A DNA stretch of 21,079 nt from Selaginella moellendorffii (GCF_000143415.4 NW_003314297.1:907430-928508); one strand, 5' to 3'. Positions 8,071 to 17,331 are shown, numbered from the stretch's first letter. Notes: a model not told the origin generated them from the letters alone. Numbers and translations: made by a program.

Positions 8071-9478
8071 ACAGTAATTAAATTATTGATAATTTATATA
8101 GTGTAATCAAATCACAGTATAGTTTTATAATGAGAATAAAAATACATTACTAGAACAAATAAGTGATAAAAAAAGTACAGGCTTGGGTGCAAGCTCTTGC
8201 TTATAAGGAGTGTTAAGACTTCCCTACTTTGCTCTCTTCCTTCCACAAAGCATTTAAAATCAAGAAAGATATGCAACAACTTTTTCACAAGCTTTTTCTT
8301 TTTCAGTAGGGCACCAAGGAATCAGTTTTGGATTAGACAACATGATTCAATGGGTATTGGAATATTTGCCAGGCAAAGGAGGCCATGACTAACAAGAACC
8401 TTATGTATGTCAATAGTTTCAAGCCAGGCATCCAGCAGAAGGTAGCAACTCATTGGCATTCCAAGTGCTGAGATGGATATGATTATGCCACAGATTAAGA
8501 AGGATTTGATAGGTGAGCTCAGAATTTCTAGTGTTGTGGACATGTTTGGTCCTTCTCCTACCACTGTAGTGTGCTCTATCTCAGTAGTATGCTCTATCTC
8601 AACAATATGCTTGGCCTAGGGATCTATTCTACCATGGCAATTGTCCTCAAGACTTTTGCCAATCACACAATGGTTCCCGCATGCATTTGTCAAGGAGTAT
8701 ACTCTTAGATGGAGTGCTTCAGATATTGCATAATTGACTACTAAGAAATTGATCATAGCCTCCATGCCCTAGATGGTGGAGACTGTATCATCCTTGGATG
8801 CAGTTGGCAGGAATGGGTGGATTGCACAATGCATTGGCATTTGGGTATCACAACAATTTCGGATAGGAGAAATTTTGCAACACTCCTAAATGTGCATGGC
8901 CAGCATAGCTGAAGGCTGTGCACAAAGTGGAGAAGCAAGCATATATCGAAGGTGATCTCCATGTCATCTTCCTAGAGCTTTTGGATGGTGAAAACCTACC
9001 TGAGTTGGACATATATGACATGGCATATAGTCTTTTTGATTTGGTGAGCTTTCAGACTGAGGTTCTTAAACAAGAGGACATGAAATTGTCTTCTCTAATG
9101 TCATTCTCACCTTCTCCACCTTTTCTGCTCAACTAGAATATAGCATTAAATCCAGAGAAGAAAAGTGATCCACAATTATAGGATCTTCCCTCAGTGGCTT
9201 CAACACATAGCCAGCACAAAAACACACACTTCCTCTCTGGACATCTTTCATGCTGTTTTTAAACAAGGGTGGGCCAGATCAGCATGGTGGATGAGGATGT
9301 TGTGGATCCTTCTTCTATATTTGCCATGAAGTTGGAAAAAAAACTCAACCTTAATCACATTCAATTCACAAGAGTTTCACAGTTAGTCAATGGCAAATAT
9401 CAGGTTCGTCAAGGACACCTCTGAGAAAGGCAATGAGTAGTGGATACGCAACAGCACTTCAAGTTGCCACTTTTATCA
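8071..9478. other. Decayed, unassigned sequence; only scattered coding-like patches
   Basis: No intact gene was found. On the plus strand several frames give short protein-like patches separated by stops and frame changes, for instance near 8458-8560 (the EMDMIMPQIKKDLIGELRIS region), 8918-9136 (VEKQAYIEGDLHVIFLELL) and 9288-9400 (KLEKKLNLNHIQFTRVSQL). Together these suggest an old pseudogene or transposon reading left to right, but I recognise no family. An 18-bp tandem duplication lies at 8566-8583 and 8584-8601 (GTAGTGTGCTCTATCTCA, one mismatch). Confidence 0.35.
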
Positions 9479-9565
9479 TTTAACGGGAGGCCTAGCATTG
9501 TGTGAGAGCCAATTAGCCCAAAATTTCTTCTCCCAAGGTATGCTGACAAAAGGCCTCCCGTTAAA
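9479..9565. repeat. 15-bp perfect inverted repeat around a 57-bp spacer
   Basis: TTTAACGGGAGGCCT at 9479-9493 is matched exactly by its reverse complement at 9551-9565. Just inside the arms, AGCAT (9494-9498) and ATGCT (9539-9543) can also pair, leaving a small bulge. The total of 87 bp fits a tiny foldback transposon (MITE-like) or a hairpin precursor. No flanking target duplication is obvious. It lies about 450 bp upstream of the Pin2 start codon. Confidence 0.75.
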
Positions 9566-9603
9566 CACCATCCTGATTCACTCTCTCTCCGCTTACCTGG
9601 CGA

Positions 9604-9613
9604 TGACGTGGCA
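9604..9613 (+). promoter_or_regulatory. ACGT-core (G/C-box hybrid) element upstream of the inhibitor gene
   Basis: TGACGTGGCA carries the ACGTGGC core bound by plant bZIP factors in abscisic-acid and stress-responsive promoters. It lies ~410 bp upstream of the Pin2 ATG, at the left edge of a CpG-rich stretch (9640-9712) that contrasts with the surrounding AT-rich DNA. Function is inferred from the motif only. Confidence 0.35.
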
Positions 9614-9922
9614 TCAGGCCTTCTTTTTGTTTTATCTCCAGCGCACTCCCTCTCCCGTACGTCGCCGCTGCGCACTCCCGCCCGCGGCTCCCGCCCGCCC
9701 GCAAGTTTGCTTGAAGTCTAGCAGTAATGAGGCGGTTGTCGAGTTGATGAAGGAAGGAAATGTGTTGGTGGAGCAGCAGATCGACAGCAGGGACAAGCAG
9801 GTGGAGCGTGGTGGCGAACTGCTAACAAGTACACACGTTTTGAACATTTCCTGACATAGCCACCACAAGAGCTGCAGTACTGGCCTGAAAATGGTCCTTG
9901 GTTTGTGCCTGCATCGTTTCTG

Positions 9923-9949
9923 ACGCAAACACGACTTTCACGTTTGCGT
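9923..9949. promoter_or_regulatory. Palindromic element with a T/G-box next to the TATA box
   Basis: ACGCAAAC (9923-9930) and GTTTGCGT (9942-9949) form a perfect 8-bp dyad with an 11-base centre, ending 14 bases before the TATA box. CACGTT at 9939-9944 overlaps the right arm; its complement AACGTG is the T/G-box known from jasmonate-responsive proteinase-inhibitor promoters of Solanaceae, where MYC-type factors bind. A second CACGTT is at 9834-9839. Wound or jasmonate control of the gene is therefore a reasonable inference. Confidence 0.4.
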
Positions 9950-9962
9950 GGGAGGCTAAGAT

Positions 9963-9969
9963 TATAAAG
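9963..9969 (+). promoter_or_regulatory. TATA box of the Pin2 inhibitor gene
   Basis: TATAAAG lies 54 bp before the ATG at 10017. A start site about 30 bases downstream would be near 9993, giving a short 5' leader of roughly 20-25 bases. Position and sequence both fit a plant core promoter. Confidence 0.6.
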
Positions 9970-10016
9970 CACCAATGCTGAACTTCGAAAGCCCATCGGA
10001 GCTGTAATAGAGAAGT

Positions 10017-10863
10017 ATGGCTGGAAGCGGCAATCTCCCCGTGCTCGTTCTTCTTCTGTTGGCCTCGTTATCCTGTGAGAGAGATCTCCACTTGTATGTT
10101 ACAGTCGATTCTAACTCGGACTCCTGTTCTTGCAGCTGCTCACGCTGCCGTCGTCGAGGTTTGCCATGCTGACCTCACCTATACCGATTGCAGCAACTGC
10201 TGTAGTCTGAAGAAAGGTTGTGTCTACCTGCAACCTGGTTCAGGACAAGTCACTTGCATTGGCGGTGATTCAAGGGCTTGTCCCCGGAACTGCCAAGGTC
10301 CGAAGTTGACCGTATGCCCATTGCCTTCATCAGGATTCCCAAAATCAGGCATCAGGGTGCTCAAGGGAAAACTCCCACCCCCACGACCTCGATGCGGTTA
10401 CTACAACATCGTTAACGGTGACCCCATCCGGCGGCTGGAGCAGCAGGGGACAGATCAAGGTAGTAACCGCCTTGTTCATTATGTTCAGGAAGCCCAGCCC
10501 TCCCCGATAGAGCTCATGGCAAGAATGAAGTGCAAGCTTGATTCGATTGTGGAGGTCTGCAATGCCGAGGTCTCCAAAGATAACTGTGGTTGCTGCTTTG
10601 GAAAAATCGGTTGCATCTACTTGGAGAATGCATCCGCAAACAGCACCTGCCTGCGTGCTGACGGCCCCATAGGGATTTGCCCCCGCATTTGCCTGTCCAC
10701 AGTGGCCATCTGTACTAAGTCTGTAGCTCTTCAGGGCACCACTCTGCAGTCTTGCAGGAATGCACGCCGCAGCTGCGAGGACATGAAAAAGGGCTGCAGT
10801 CTCTACGATCGCAAAACTGGAGCCGATCTTTGCGCTGCGGGGGGTATCGCACTGCCTGTCTAG
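10017..10863 (+). CDS. Secreted potato inhibitor II (Pin2) family serine proteinase inhibitor, two exons: join(10017..10074,10136..10863)
   Basis: Predicted product of 261 residues. Exon 1 starts at ATG 10017 and encodes a signal peptide (MAGSGNLPVLVLLLLASLS). A 61-bp GT-AG intron (10075-10135, acceptor TTCTTGCAG) interrupts the next codon, and exon 2 completes SAHA, a good signal-peptidase site after residue 23. A single intron inside the signal-peptide region is the known arrangement of potato Pin2 genes. Module 1 (residues 29-80) has DCSNCC, KKGC and ACPRNC, the Pin2 signature; Arg70-Asn71 corresponds to the trypsin-type reactive bond. Module 2 (152-212) has NCGCC, IGC and ICPRIC, with Ile in place of the P1' Asn and a possible N-glycosylation site NST at 188. 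A linker of about 70 residues, Pro-rich in its first half and holding one extra Cys (106), separates them, unlike the tight tandem of solanaceous proteins. A third, incomplete module (226-252, KKGC retained, CC pair lost) ends the protein. These proteins normally block trypsin and chymotrypsin of herbivores. Codons are GC-richer than the flanks. Confidence 0.85.
10075..10135 (+). other. 61-bp intron in the signal-peptide region
   Basis: The donor is CCT|GTGAGA and the acceptor TTCTTGCAG|CT, preceded by a pyrimidine-rich run. Splicing joins the ATG-initiated signal peptide in frame to the long exon; without it the frame upstream of the inhibitor has no ATG-led signal sequence. At 61 bp it is near the lower limit for plant introns. 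Confidence 0.75.
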
Positions 10864-10905
10864 TCTAGTTGCTGAAACTAGTTATGAGCATTACTATTAT
10901 GAATG

Positions 10906-10911
10906 AATAAG
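10906..10911 (+). promoter_or_regulatory. Possible polyadenylation signal of the Pin2 gene
   Basis: AATAAG, a near-canonical plant poly(A) signal, lies 43 bases after the stop codon within GAATGAATAAGGAATG. The transcript would end shortly after, just where the decayed duplicate begins. Confidence 0.35.
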
Positions 10912-10917
10912 GAATGT

Positions 10918-11145
10918 CCCTCCTTGGAGGGGCCGGTGCCAATGTCCGAAGTTACTCGTCATGCAATTTGTGATGAAGGAGTGTAGGAGCAAGAAAGACG
11001 TGTGATCCTGATTCGATTGTGGAGGTCTGCAATGCCGAGCCTCCAATCTCTATGAATGCATGGGCAAACAGCACCTTGCCCAAAATAACAAGATTCCAAT
11101 CACTGTGGAGTCTAGCAGGAATGCACGCCACGGGATGAAGGAGTC
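10918..11145 (+). pseudogene. Truncated tandem duplicate of Pin2 exon 2
   Basis: Colinear pieces of the gene just upstream recur here with deletions. Bases ~10920-10968 resemble the end of module 1 (GCCAATGTCCGAAGTT against GCCAAGGTCCGAAGTT at 10292-10307). Bases ~10987-11045 match the start of module 2, with a run of 31 identical bases (GATTCGATTGTGGAGGTCTG and onward). Bases ~11048-11080 match the GAATGCATCCGCAAACAGCACCT region. Bases ~11100-11140 match the third module (AGCAGGAATGCACGCC). The cysteine-rich cores are deleted and stops occur, so it makes no inhibitor. The patchy but locally near-perfect identity suggests a fairly recent partial duplication or later gene conversion. Confidence 0.8.
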
Positions 11146-11484
11146 TAGCACGAGCGCTGAGAACTCGTCAGAAGTATCCATGGCGCAGACCGAAAGTTGC
11201 GCCACAGCAAGCCAGACTCGAGCCCTTCCGTAACTCATATAATATGGAACGGAACTGGTGCAGAGTCTAGACATTTGGGTGAATACTTCAAAGACTCGGC
11301 ATGAAGTGATCCAAAGACATGAGAATTCCAAAGAGTCCTCTCCATTGTTTGAGCGTAATGTTAGAACCTTATCCTAACATTGTATCACTTGATTACTTGA
11401 TTGTAAGGCCTTTTGTATCCTATTATCTTGACCTGGTGCCTAACAAATTCTCCAGAGAATAATCATCTTTGATCATACATTTAG
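11146..11484. other. Intergenic, with a small perfect stem-loop
   Basis: No gene is recognised; the minus frame at 11050-11331 is a shadow across the Pin2 pseudogene. AATGTTAG (11357-11364) and CTAACATT (11374-11381) form a perfect 8-bp stem with a 9-base loop. The TGTTAG start resembles a Copia LTR end, but no partner repeat is seen. Confidence 0.4.
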
Positions 11485-11571
11485 TCACCATGGAAGGTCT
11501 ATTGTGGTGGACATAAGAAGCAAGGTGGTGATCGATGCAATTGGTGGAGCTGTTCCAAATGGAGCTGTTGA
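11485..11571 (+). other. Possible isolated internal exon (29 codons), unassigned
   Basis: An acceptor-like ACATTTAG precedes and a donor-like GTAAGC follows an 87-base open segment. Its second frame reads GRSIVVDIRSKVVIDAIGG, a smooth, ordinary protein sequence in an otherwise AT-rich non-coding context. No neighbouring exon is recognised on either side, so it may be a captured gene fragment. I do not recognise the protein. Confidence 0.2.
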
Positions 11572-11579
11572 GTAAGCTT

Positions 11580-14500
11580 TTTTGTTTGTTTTTTCTCTGG
11601 GAAGGACGTTTTTCTTTCTTGTCGTTCTTTCTTTTCTAAGTCTTTCTTTAATTTAAGGTAAGCAAAGCGTCACTAACTAGTGATTGTAAAATAAAAAGAT
11701 TTTTTTTTTCATTAAAAACTAAACCTAAACCTGAAAACCATAGATTATATACTGTGTGTATACCATATGCAATTTGATACATACGGTTTCTATACATGTT
11801 TTTATACAAAATATTTAATTACTTTCTAAAATAGTTTTTTCTGTATACATTTATTTTCAAAATAACACTAGTTGAAAAATTTTGATTATTTAAAAAAAGA
11901 TTTTTTTAAAAATAAATTTCAAAAATTTCAATAAAGTTTTACCCTTATTTAATCACCCACCATTTTCTGTTAAAAAAGAAATAAGTTGTATTTCAACTAC
12001 AATTTATATATATTATTGCACTAAAAAATTCTTTACTTTTATAAAAAAAACACTTTAGAAGGTATGAAAATGTGCTACAATTCAAATTTATCACAAAATT
12101 AGTGTTTTTTAACTTAATATTATCAAAAATTTACTGTCCACTTTAAATAAAATAAAAGAGCATATTTTTTTCTATTTACATTTTTTTTATTTAAATCTTT
12201 TATGCTTTAATAAGGAAATGTTGAAATCATATGTAGTTGTTATCAAAAGGGTGATACAAATATCTATAGCAACATTTATGAAATTTTAAGTATGTCTTAA
12301 TAATATTTGAACTGAATATGGATGAGTCACTACTAATTTTTAATATGAAATTCTTATCCTCAATTGGTATAGTATTTAGATTAACCTCATATACTAGCTT
12401 ATGGTTTTTCTTTCATGGTAGTAATAAAAAAATGTTTAAAGGAAGTGTTGTTAATGTTCCTACACTTATTTCTTATAGAATTTAAAAATTACCACAATTT
12501 ATTTGATTTATATTTTAAATAATTAATTTAATTTAAATCTATCTGGAAAATAGTATAGCTCATATAGTTACTTTTAAGAATGTAATTATTAGTTTTTAAT
12601 ACCAATTTTTCAAGAAAAATTATATATTATGACAATTTATAATACATATGTATATACATATATACATATACATATATGTATATATATGTGTATATGTATA
12701 TGTATATATATATATATATAGACACACCCACACACACAACATCACAAATCCTAATAGTGTTCTCCCACCAATGTCCTATCTAGAGTGTAACTAGAGACTA
12801 TATTCTCTTCCACTTGAAAAGAGATTCCAAACATGGAAAAGAAAGATGAATTATCTCAAATCTTTTATTACTTCTTTCCCCAATGAAATCTTTTACACCA
12901 TTGTTAAAGTGTAAGAGATTAAAAACACAACATATATCTACAATCATCATAATTCTTTGAAGAAATCCTTTTAACTTTAATCTGATGTTAATTTTAAAAA
13001 AAATACAATCTTAACAATAACCACATCAAGTAAAAAGAGAAACCTTAATTTTAAGGGATGGCCATAATATTAAAGTTAATAGAAGTATATAGTAGTGTCA
13101 CAGTCATAATGGTTAAAGCCAAGGCTACTCTACCCATTAACATCCAATGATTATAGCTAACAACTAGCATTCGTGGCCATGACTAGTTGCACCTATCATA
13201 GCTAAAAACCAAAAATAGTGAAATAATAGCTATAATTCCAACTTTATCTCTCTTATGATTTGAGATTAATGCTTGCAAACCTTAAACTTATGAGTAAAGA
13301 ATTTTCAAAGTGTTAACTTTTATATCAAAATATTCTAGAAAGTTTAAGTATATATTTGCATAGATGGAATTATATAGACGGAATATTTAGAAACTTGAAT
13401 AATAAAATAAAAATAAAAATCGCATGGGATATGCTATGGAAGCACACTATAATCTATATGAATAATCATACAGTGTATGAGTTTTATAAAATTATTTAAT
13501 TAACCATTAACAATAATGTATCAGTGATTAATAATCTATATCAAAAACTATAAACTATTTGGGCTATAAAAATTTAAATAAGAAAACTATATGAAATAAT
13601 TTTCTACACATTGCCTGCAACAACATTTGGTTTGCTTAATAGTAGTGTTAGTTAATAGTCTAATTGATCAATAATTATAAATATGTTTATAATTTATAAA
13701 TCAAGATTCTACCATTATATGGTAGAATAAAAAATAATATACTAAAGGTTTTAAATTATAAACATCTGTATATATTATAAATATAAGATTAATCTAAGAA
13801 AAAAACAATGGTTTGATGGTAGAATATCCTATAATATCCAAGAATATTCTAAATATATCCACTACCATACAGGTTTTACTTAAGCAAACCAAAAATATAT
13901 GGGTGCAGTGGAGTTTATAAAAAACATATAAGGTTTATAATTTTTTCCCACATCAACCCATATAAATTTTAACTCTGACCAAAATGTTTAACATAACTGT
14001 CATTTATGAGAACAATTGAATTGCTAAATTTAATGAACTCAAATCTTAATATATTCTTTTATAACCCATAAATATCTATTTTGTTCAAGCACATTACGGT
14101 AATGTAACTTCCCTCATGAGTGACGTTCAAAATACTACATACTACAGTTGCAGAATTTTTCATTCCATATTTTCAAAAAACAACCACATTAATTTTGATC
14201 TTGGCCTTAATATTCAAATCCTTTAAATAATATAAAATTTATCACTATCTTAACTGCTATATTCAAGTTTAGAACTATCATATACATACTTTTCATTCAA
14301 ACCCAAGGAAGTCTTACGTTATTAAAGATTTTGCTAGAGCTATTGACAAGCAATTTACCATAAAATACCAAACATCACCAAAACAAAATGTAGCATGGTG
14401 TCTATGGATATAAATAGACAATATTTACAACTTTGACAAAGGTAAAATAAATGGTAGACTTACAAAAACTAGAATTTTTTTAATGGAATTTTAAATTTAT

Positions 14501-15228
14501 CATAACATTAGATAAAAGAAGATATCTTTTATAAGAAGGAATAACATTCTTGAAGATCTAGATCTAGTAAACATTTTTCTTTATGCCTTTTCTTTCATGT
14601 TTTAATGTGATTTTTAGAATAGATAGATTTTTAGAATAGATACAATTTCTACTTCCATAGAAACATAAATACATTTTGCTATATATGTTATTATTTTGGT
14701 AGTAATAAACTGATAAAATATGGGGATTTGATAATGTTGTGATGTTTTAAAACTTACTATTTATACTTCACTTAATTAACAGATTTTTTAGAACATAACT
14801 GGGTCACAATGAAGTAAAAATGGATATTTTAGCTGAAGATTCACTTAAAGAATTTATCATTAGTCATAACATTTAAAAAATACTTAAAATATTGAAATAG
14901 TTATGAGTCAACCTAAAGGCATTGACTGTGATCATTATCAAGGGGACATTAAATTTAATTACCATTTCCAGGTCAGAAAAAAGATCAAAAGTATGGTATG
15001 ATCATTGTCAATCTTATTGCATGTGCTAATGTTTTCTTTTTCTTCTTTATTTCTTTCTTGCTTGGTACTCAAGCTCCTCCATGCCAAAGAGTGGTTATCT
15101 ATCATCAATCTGCTGGGAAAATCTAGTATTGCATTTAAAGTGGTTGGCCTAATTGAATTTTAGTTATTTCCTCTTGCTTTCAATCCATACTTTTTATTCT
15201 TGAATGAAATAATATACTGTTTATAAAA
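11580..15228. other. AT-rich DNA without a recognisable gene
   Basis: About 3.6 kb of very AT-rich sequence with long A and T runs and no open frame of note on either strand. It contains the microsatellite described at 12642-12740 and a short direct duplication of GATTTTTAGAATAGATA around 14609-14640. No transposon protein, RNA gene or repeated ends could be identified. Confidence 0.5.
12642..12740. repeat. TA/CATA microsatellite running into a CA tract
   Basis: Alternating ATAC/ATAT/TATG units (12642-12698) pass into a pure (TA)n run (~12703-12720) and then a CA-rich run (ACACACCCACACACACAA, to ~12740). Self-complementary blocks such as CATATATG and TATACATATA could extrude hairpins. Confidence 0.9.
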
Positions 15229-15960
15229 TCAGTACAAAGCGTGAAACTCATTGAGAAAAACTTGAAAATCCTTCACACACTCCACAAAATGCTTTTTGTC
15301 CCAGTCAACCCGGGCTTTGTATATCTCCACTATATCATAGTCTAGCTTTTTCTTCAGATACACACATCCATCATTTGTTATGACAACCGGAACTCAAGCT
15401 AGTCTTGCATGACAATATCATACACCTTGTACAAAATAGCATAGTTAGAGCCCACTATTACCAACACCTTGTCTCCAATCAGGCTCAATGTAGTCCTAGC
15501 CACCACATGCAGCAATGACATGCCACGCATTCTCTCCAGGTCTGTAAAATCCTAACAAGCTCCCAAACTCTGAATCTTGGTACACACCAAGTATACCATG
15601 GCACTCAAGGTGGTGGCCATTGGCCAGGACATTGTAAACCACAAGCCCAGTGCCAACACTCACCTCACCCTCTTGGAGCTTCAACACCTCACCATCGTGC
15701 ACAAAGGCATTGTAATCCCCTTTATAGTAGCCAAACCCAATTGCCACTGTTTCCAGCACTCAAGATCCCACCTACTGAATGCTATTATTTCCCGGCATTG
15801 GATCCACCCTAAACACTTTTATGGAGTTGAGGCCCTAGCACCAAATTGCACTCTTACACATGTGGAAACCCCAAATCTTGTTGTCCCCTTGGGTTGGATA
15901 GTCAAGGAGTTGAGAGTGGCTACCATGCAATCCAATGAGTTTGTACCACCTAGGAAGGGG
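15229..15960 (-). pseudogene. Decayed single-copy-looking gene, unassigned (weakly F-box/kelch-like)
   Basis: The minus strand shows a long, coherent protein pattern interrupted by lesions. From ~15960 it reads PRWYKLIGLHGSHSQLLDYP, then GDNKIWGFHMCKSAIW, then stops at 15836-15838, 15772-15774 and 15763-15765. Next is an open run of 87 codons (15759-15496) with VAIGFGYYKGDYNAFVHDG, EVLKLQEGEVSVGTGLVVY and FYRPGENAWHVIAACGG. A one-base shift near 15495 continues as LIGDKVLVIVGSNYAILYKV. The last part (from ~15390) reads VYLKKKLDYDIVEIYKARVD and ends at TGA 15229-15231. Gly/Trp spacing and the ENAWHVI pattern are reminiscent of kelch or F-box-associated propellers, but this is a weak impression only. 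Coding traces may extend upstream to ~16200. Confidence 0.5.
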
Positions 15961-16839
15961 AATAGTCAAACTTGCCTTTATTGGCCTATGTAACCAATAG
16001 ATAGTTTGCTATATGGCTTACTGCATAGTGAGTTTTTCCAAGAACACAAAAAACATGGAGTTGGTGGGAGTAACAATGATCTAGACAGGGATTTGAAGAC
16101 CCAATGGGCCACTTAGTCAAACACACACTCTATTCCTAGAGGGTCCAAGAAACCTTGCTCACTAAAGACTTTCCCCAACCAAGAAAAAGTGGCATCCTAT
16201 TCCTAACTCCCAAGATCTAAATGGATTTACAGCTTTCCTCCAGTTGCTTTGATCTAGTAGGGTTTCTGCCAAAACCAAGGTCAAGAGGCGCTATGTTATA
16301 TAGATTCCACTACACTATACCCAGGCAAAAATCTAACAAGCTGCAAAAGTAACAGTAGAGGATTACTTGACAAAATTGCTTAGGGACACCCTATTACCAG
16401 TGGCCAACTGTGAACTATAAAGAAAGCTCTCCAAAAAACACTCTAAAGTTCACTAAAAATTAAGTGCAATCTCACTTTGCACTCTTAATCTCTTCACTAT
16501 TCACTAAGATCACTTTAAGAAACACTATTAAAAACTTCAAAAAGAGGTGACTGTTGTGTTTCTCCTAACCCTTTCTTGTTGTTGCCCTCTTGTTTATAGT
16601 TAATTCTCCCACTAATTTCCTTCAAATCTTTACTATTCTTTCTTCTCCCATGATTCCCAAGGGATATCTGTGCATTTCCATGTCACACCCTAGATGCCAC
16701 ATCAATCAAACATGACTTCGACTATTTCTATAGTTTAGACAATACAACTATACCAACCCACTACTAGCTAGGATGTAATGCCAATTGCATCCTAACCAAA
16801 ATCTAGCTCAATTTATAGATTCCACTCCAACTGGTAGAT

Positions 16840-17155
16840 ATAAAATCTTCTATCTTGGAAGCCAATTATCCATGTGCTTGCTTCTATTTATCCTTTAACT
16901 TCTCTAAGTTAGAACTCTACTTGTTTTATCTTTGTAGCATTCTTTATATAAGTTTTCTATTAGCCATTCTGGCTTTACCTGGCTTCCTCAATCTATTCTC
17001 TTTTTCTGGACTTGCAAATTCCTTCTTACATTGCATCTTGAGAATCTCTACATTTAGGGAAATTATTTCCCTTTTTCCTATAACCATTTCTTCATCTTAA
17101 ATTTGACCACTTGAGATCTCCTCTTAGCTTCTTGTCTGTTCACTGCCACCTTTGG
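16840..17155 (-). pseudogene. Decayed charged, coiled-coil-like coding fragment, unassigned
   Basis: The minus strand carries KPKVAVNRQEAKRRSQVVKF, a frame change, then EEMVIGKREIISLNVEIL, KMQCKKEFASPEKENRLRKP and, after stops, LEKLKDK and ASKIEDF. Lys/Glu-rich heptad-like spacing in one frame over ~100 codons, with about five stops, suggests an old gene or a transposon ORF for a coiled-coil protein. No family is recognised. The plus-strand frame 16855-17100 is a shadow of it. Confidence 0.3.
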
Positions 17156-17297
17156 CTTCTCATATCCCTCTACTCTTAATGTTGAAATAAAAATTCTCTA
17201 TACCTACTGCTTTGTGGGAATTGTAGCATATGTGGTTTTCACCCTTTATCCTATGGTGATTTATATCAAATAACCACGTAACAGAATATAAACTATC

Positions 17298-17331
17298 TAT
17301 GTATCACATGTCATATGCCATGTGCTACATA
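17298..17331. repeat. Near-perfect palindrome, 13-bp arms
   Basis: TATGTATCACATG (17298-17310) and CATGTGCTACATA (17319-17331) pair at 12 of 13 positions around TCATATGC, which is itself almost self-complementary. It lies ~120 bp left of repeat module B copy 2. It could be a foldback end or a cruciform-prone site. Confidence 0.7.

Noticed and set aside
9498-9854. Plus-strand open frame of 118 codons ahead of the Pin2 gene
   Set aside because: It runs through one arm of the inverted repeat and the CpG-rich promoter stretch, has no recognisable motif, and ends upstream of the TATA box. I treat it as chance.
10918-10931. CCCTCC-TT-GGAGGG as a transcription terminator
   Set aside because: It lies in nuclear plant DNA where such hairpins do not terminate transcription, and it is explained as part of the decayed Pin2 duplicate.
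12642-12740. CRISPR-like or regulatory array
   Set aside because: It is a simple TA/CA microsatellite with no spacers.
15577-15993. Plus-strand open frame of 138 codons
   Set aside because: It lies opposite the more protein-like minus-strand pseudogene and has no family pattern; it is a shadow.
16855-17100. Hydrophobic plus-strand frame resembling a membrane protein
   Set aside because: The complement of a Lys/Glu-rich minus frame gives Phe/Leu-rich codons, so the apparent membrane segments are an artefact.
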